Source of the DNA: Flavobacterium sp. LC2016-13
GTDB lineage: Bacteria; Bacteroidota; Bacteroidia; Flavobacteriales; Flavobacteriaceae
NCBI RefSeq assembly: GCF_009707955.1
Contig: NZ_WMDQ01000002.1
Location: 186,001 to 250,000, forward strand
Reading direction: 5' to 3'
DNA: 64,000 nt
Positions within the stretch are counted from its first letter, which is position 1. The number at the start of each line of letters is the position of its first letter. The notes beneath the pieces are model-generated. The model ran no database searches and was not told the origin of the DNA. It saw nothing but the letters and a program-made list of their open reading frames with translations. Below, piece after piece: positions 62,253 to 64,000 of this stretch. Position numbers and translations under genes: made by a program.

Positions 62253-63338
62253 ATGTGGTACAATACAAAAGCTACAGAATTATTGGGTATTCAATATCCA
62301 ATTCTGCAAGGACCATTTGGAGGTAATTTATCAACGGTAGAACTAACGGCTACAGTATCAAACGCTGGCGGACTTGGCGGTTACGGAGCGTACACAATGT
62401 CTCCTCAGGAAATTTTTGATGTAGACAAGCAAATAAAAGCAGCAACAGATAAACCTTATAACATCAACCTTTGGGTTTCAGATCATGATATTCCTGAATC
62501 TGGGTTAACCGATGAAAAATACAATCAGGCGAAGGCATTATATAAACCTTATTTTGATGAAGTTGGACTTCCGTTACCGGAAAAGCCAATTCCATTTCAA
62601 TCAAGATTTGAAAATCAACTGGAAGTAATTTTAGACATACGTCCCAAAGTATTCAGTTTTATGTTTGGAGTTCCTTCTGCCGATATTTTAGAACAATGTC
62701 GCAAATTAGGAATTGTCACCGTTGGCGCAGCAACTACTTTAGATGAAGCCATTTTTCTGGAAGCGGCAGGAGTTGATATGATTATCGCATCTGGTTTTGA
62801 AGCCGGCGGACACAGACCTTCATTTTTGGCTTCGGCAGAATCATCTGTAACAGGAAGTTTTGTATTACTGCAATTGATTCGCGAAAAAGTAAAAATCCCC
62901 GTTATTGCCGCTGGAGGAATTGCTAACGGAAAAGGCGTTGCAGCAGCATTAGCGCTGGGAGCAGATGCAGCTCAAATTGGAACCGCATTTCTGGCAACCG
63001 ATGAATCAAATGCATTGCCTATTCACAGAGAAATGTTATTTTCTGATGCTGCAAAGTATACAACACTATCTCGTGCTTACACAGGAAGACTCGGACGTGG
63101 AATTACAAGCAGAATTGCCAAAGAGGTTTTAGGAAAGGAAGAAAGCATTTTACCATTTCCGTTGCAAACCACACTTATGGCACCATTGCGAAAAGCAGCT
63201 CTTGATCAACAAAAATGGGATATGATTTTATTTTGGGGCGGACAAATAGCTCCAATTTTAAAACACACAAAAGCAAAAGAGTTAATGCATTCTTTAATAG
63301 AAGAAACATCAACGTATTTCGGCGATCTGAAAGCTTAA
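62253..63338 (+). CDS. Nitronate monooxygenase-like FMN protein
   Basis: A 361-residue TIM-barrel flavoprotein: YPILQGPFGG, the FMN region IIASGFEAGGHR (catalytic His) and IAAGGIANGKGVAAALALGADAAQIGTAFLA. Oxidises nitronates, toxic products of nitroalkanes, or acts as a quinone reductase of the same fold. Last gene of the operon, followed by a terminator. Confidence 0.92.
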   Translation: MWYNTKATELLGIQYPILQGPFGGNLSTVELTATVSNAGGLGGYGAYTMSPQEIFDVDKQIKAATDKPYNINLWVSDHDIPESGLTDEKYNQAKALYKPYFDEVGLPLPEKPIPFQSRFENQLEVILDIRPKVFSFMFGVPSADILEQCRKLGIVTVGAATTLDEAIFLEAAGVDMIIASGFEAGGHRPSFLASAESSVTGSFVLLQLIREKVKIPVIAAGGIANGKGVAAALALGADAAQIGTAFLATDESNALPIHREMLFSDAAKYTTLSRAYTGRLGRGITSRIAKEVLGKEESILPFPLQTTLMAPLRKAALDQQKWDMILFWGGQIAPILKHTKAKELMHSLIEETSTYFGDLKA

Positions 63339-63364
63339 TTTAAGTTGTTAAACACAGATTGTTT

Positions 63365-63394
63365 AAAAAGAACCTCATAGCAGGTTCTTTTTTT
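63365..63394 (+). terminator. Intrinsic terminator of the YceI operon
   Basis: An 11-bp stem AAAAAGAACCT/AGGTTCTTTTT with a 6-nt loop and a T-run, 26 bp after the last gene. Confidence 0.92.
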
Positions 63395-63665
63395 GTTTTA
63401 TAAATAACGTGAGATATTTAATCACAAAATAATAAAAAAGACACGTTAAGTTCTGATTATCAGATATTCAATGTTGTTAATGTTTAAATTTACATGATTA
63501 TAATTCGATTCTTAGAAGTATCACCTACAGGTAGTTAACCTACTAATTCCTTTCTCTTCCATCAATTTGACTGTATGAAATTTGTATGTTCCTCAGCATA
63601 TAAAATTTTCAGGTTTATGTATGTCCGTTTCAGGATACACTTCGTCCGTTTAGGCTATTTCGTGA

Positions 63666-63696
63666 TTGTAACAGCGCTGTTGCCATTATACTTTTG
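63666..63696 (+). promoter_or_regulatory. Promoter of the epoxide-hydrolase-like gene with embedded palindrome
   Basis: TTG (63666-63668), a 20-bp spacer and TActTTTG (63689-63696). The 12-bp palindrome AACAGCGCTGTT (63670-63681) lies within the spacer, right after the -33 element. The regulator is not in the window. The preceding stretch from 63395 holds nothing else recognised. Confidence 0.7.
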
Positions 63697-63742
63697 ACGA
63701 AGAAATTAACTGATAAACATATAATTTAAAAAATCAAAAACA

Positions 63743-64000
63743 ATGGAAACAATTAAAAACAAACGCAGTTTTCTGAATGCAATTGCAGCAGGAACTTTTA
63801 TGTTGATCGCAGCGACAGGCTTCGCACAACAAAAACAAACTAAAGCCGATTCAGATGCAATTCGTCCGTATCATATTAGCATTTCTCAGGAAGCGATAAC
63901 AGAATTACGCAATCGTGTAAACGCTACAAGATGGCCGGATAAAGAAACCGTTACAGATCAATCACAAGGCGTTAAACTGCAACAAATTCAAAATCTTGTA
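63743..64000 (+). CDS. Exported epoxide-hydrolase-like alpha/beta hydrolase (3' partial)
   Basis: The first 86 codons are present and the gene runs off the window. A signal peptide METIKNKRSFLNAIAAGTFM is followed by ATGFAQ, then the epoxide hydrolase N-terminal domain (IRPYHISISQEAITELRNRV, NATRWPD). The catalytic part is outside. Periplasmic or secreted; probably a detoxification enzyme. Confidence 0.8.
   Translation, partial: METIKNKRSFLNAIAAGTFMLIAATGFAQQKQTKADSDAIRPYHISISQEAITELRNRVNATRWPDKETVTDQSQGVKLQQIQNLV

Overview
The window is AT-rich, with gene families typical of the Bacteroidota. It carries a type IX secretion C-terminal sorting domain, promoters of the form TTG-N20-TAnnTTTG, and short leaders with few Shine-Dalgarno sites. 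Together these point to a Flavobacterium-like bacterium. No rRNA, tRNA, CRISPR array, insertion sequence or prophage was seen. Both ends cut a gene: a ring-cleaving dioxygenase on the left and an epoxide-hydrolase-like protein on the right.

Layout. 1-4600: two VOC-type ring-cleaving dioxygenases, a GNAT enzyme and a carboxylesterase (resembling the Mhq quinone-detoxification genes of Bacillus), then a GAF/AAA+ enhancer-binding regulator. 4.8-11.3 kb: an HxlR/NmrA divergent pair, a large MscS channel and an AraC-linked reductase operon. 11.6-16.9 kb: a repeat-containing lipoprotein, a Fic pair beside a decayed duplicate of the end of the neighbouring AAA ATPase, and an isochorismatase-like hydrolase. 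17-33.5 kb: a GlxA-type regulator with a dienelactone hydrolase, a LytS/LytTR two-component pair divergent from a complete RND tripartite pump, a Na+/H+ antiporter, an LLM oxidoreductase and a large secreted sugar-dehydrogenase-like protein. 33.7-41.4 kb: a desaturase, GNAT-MarR and SRPBCC-ArsR operons, a DUF6934-type gene with a 59-residue partner, OxyR, an esterase and OsmC.

41.4-52.8 kb is a defence island. An mcrB-mcrC-small gene operon faces, across 346 bp, an hsd operon ordered hsdM-hsdS-toxin-antitoxin-SecB-like chaperone-hsdR. A toxin-antitoxin-chaperone (TAC) module enclosed between hsdS and hsdR is the most interesting feature here. The genes overlap or nearly touch, so restriction subunits and TAC are probably made together.

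52.8-64 kb is a stress/detoxification region. Two paralogous TetR regulators have recognisably different operators: ATGACC-N4-GGTCAT (TetR-1, an SDR) and TATACC-N4-GGTATA (TetR-2, a thioesterase and a DHA2 exporter). Next come an HxlR/SDR divergent pair, a Crp/Fnr regulator, a repeat-filled 600-bp gap and a five-gene operon (YceI, tautomerase, SDR, NTF2-like, nitronate monooxygenase). A recurring theme is a small regulator next to an oxidoreductase, with its palindromic operator inside the 20-bp spacer of a Bacteroidota promoter.
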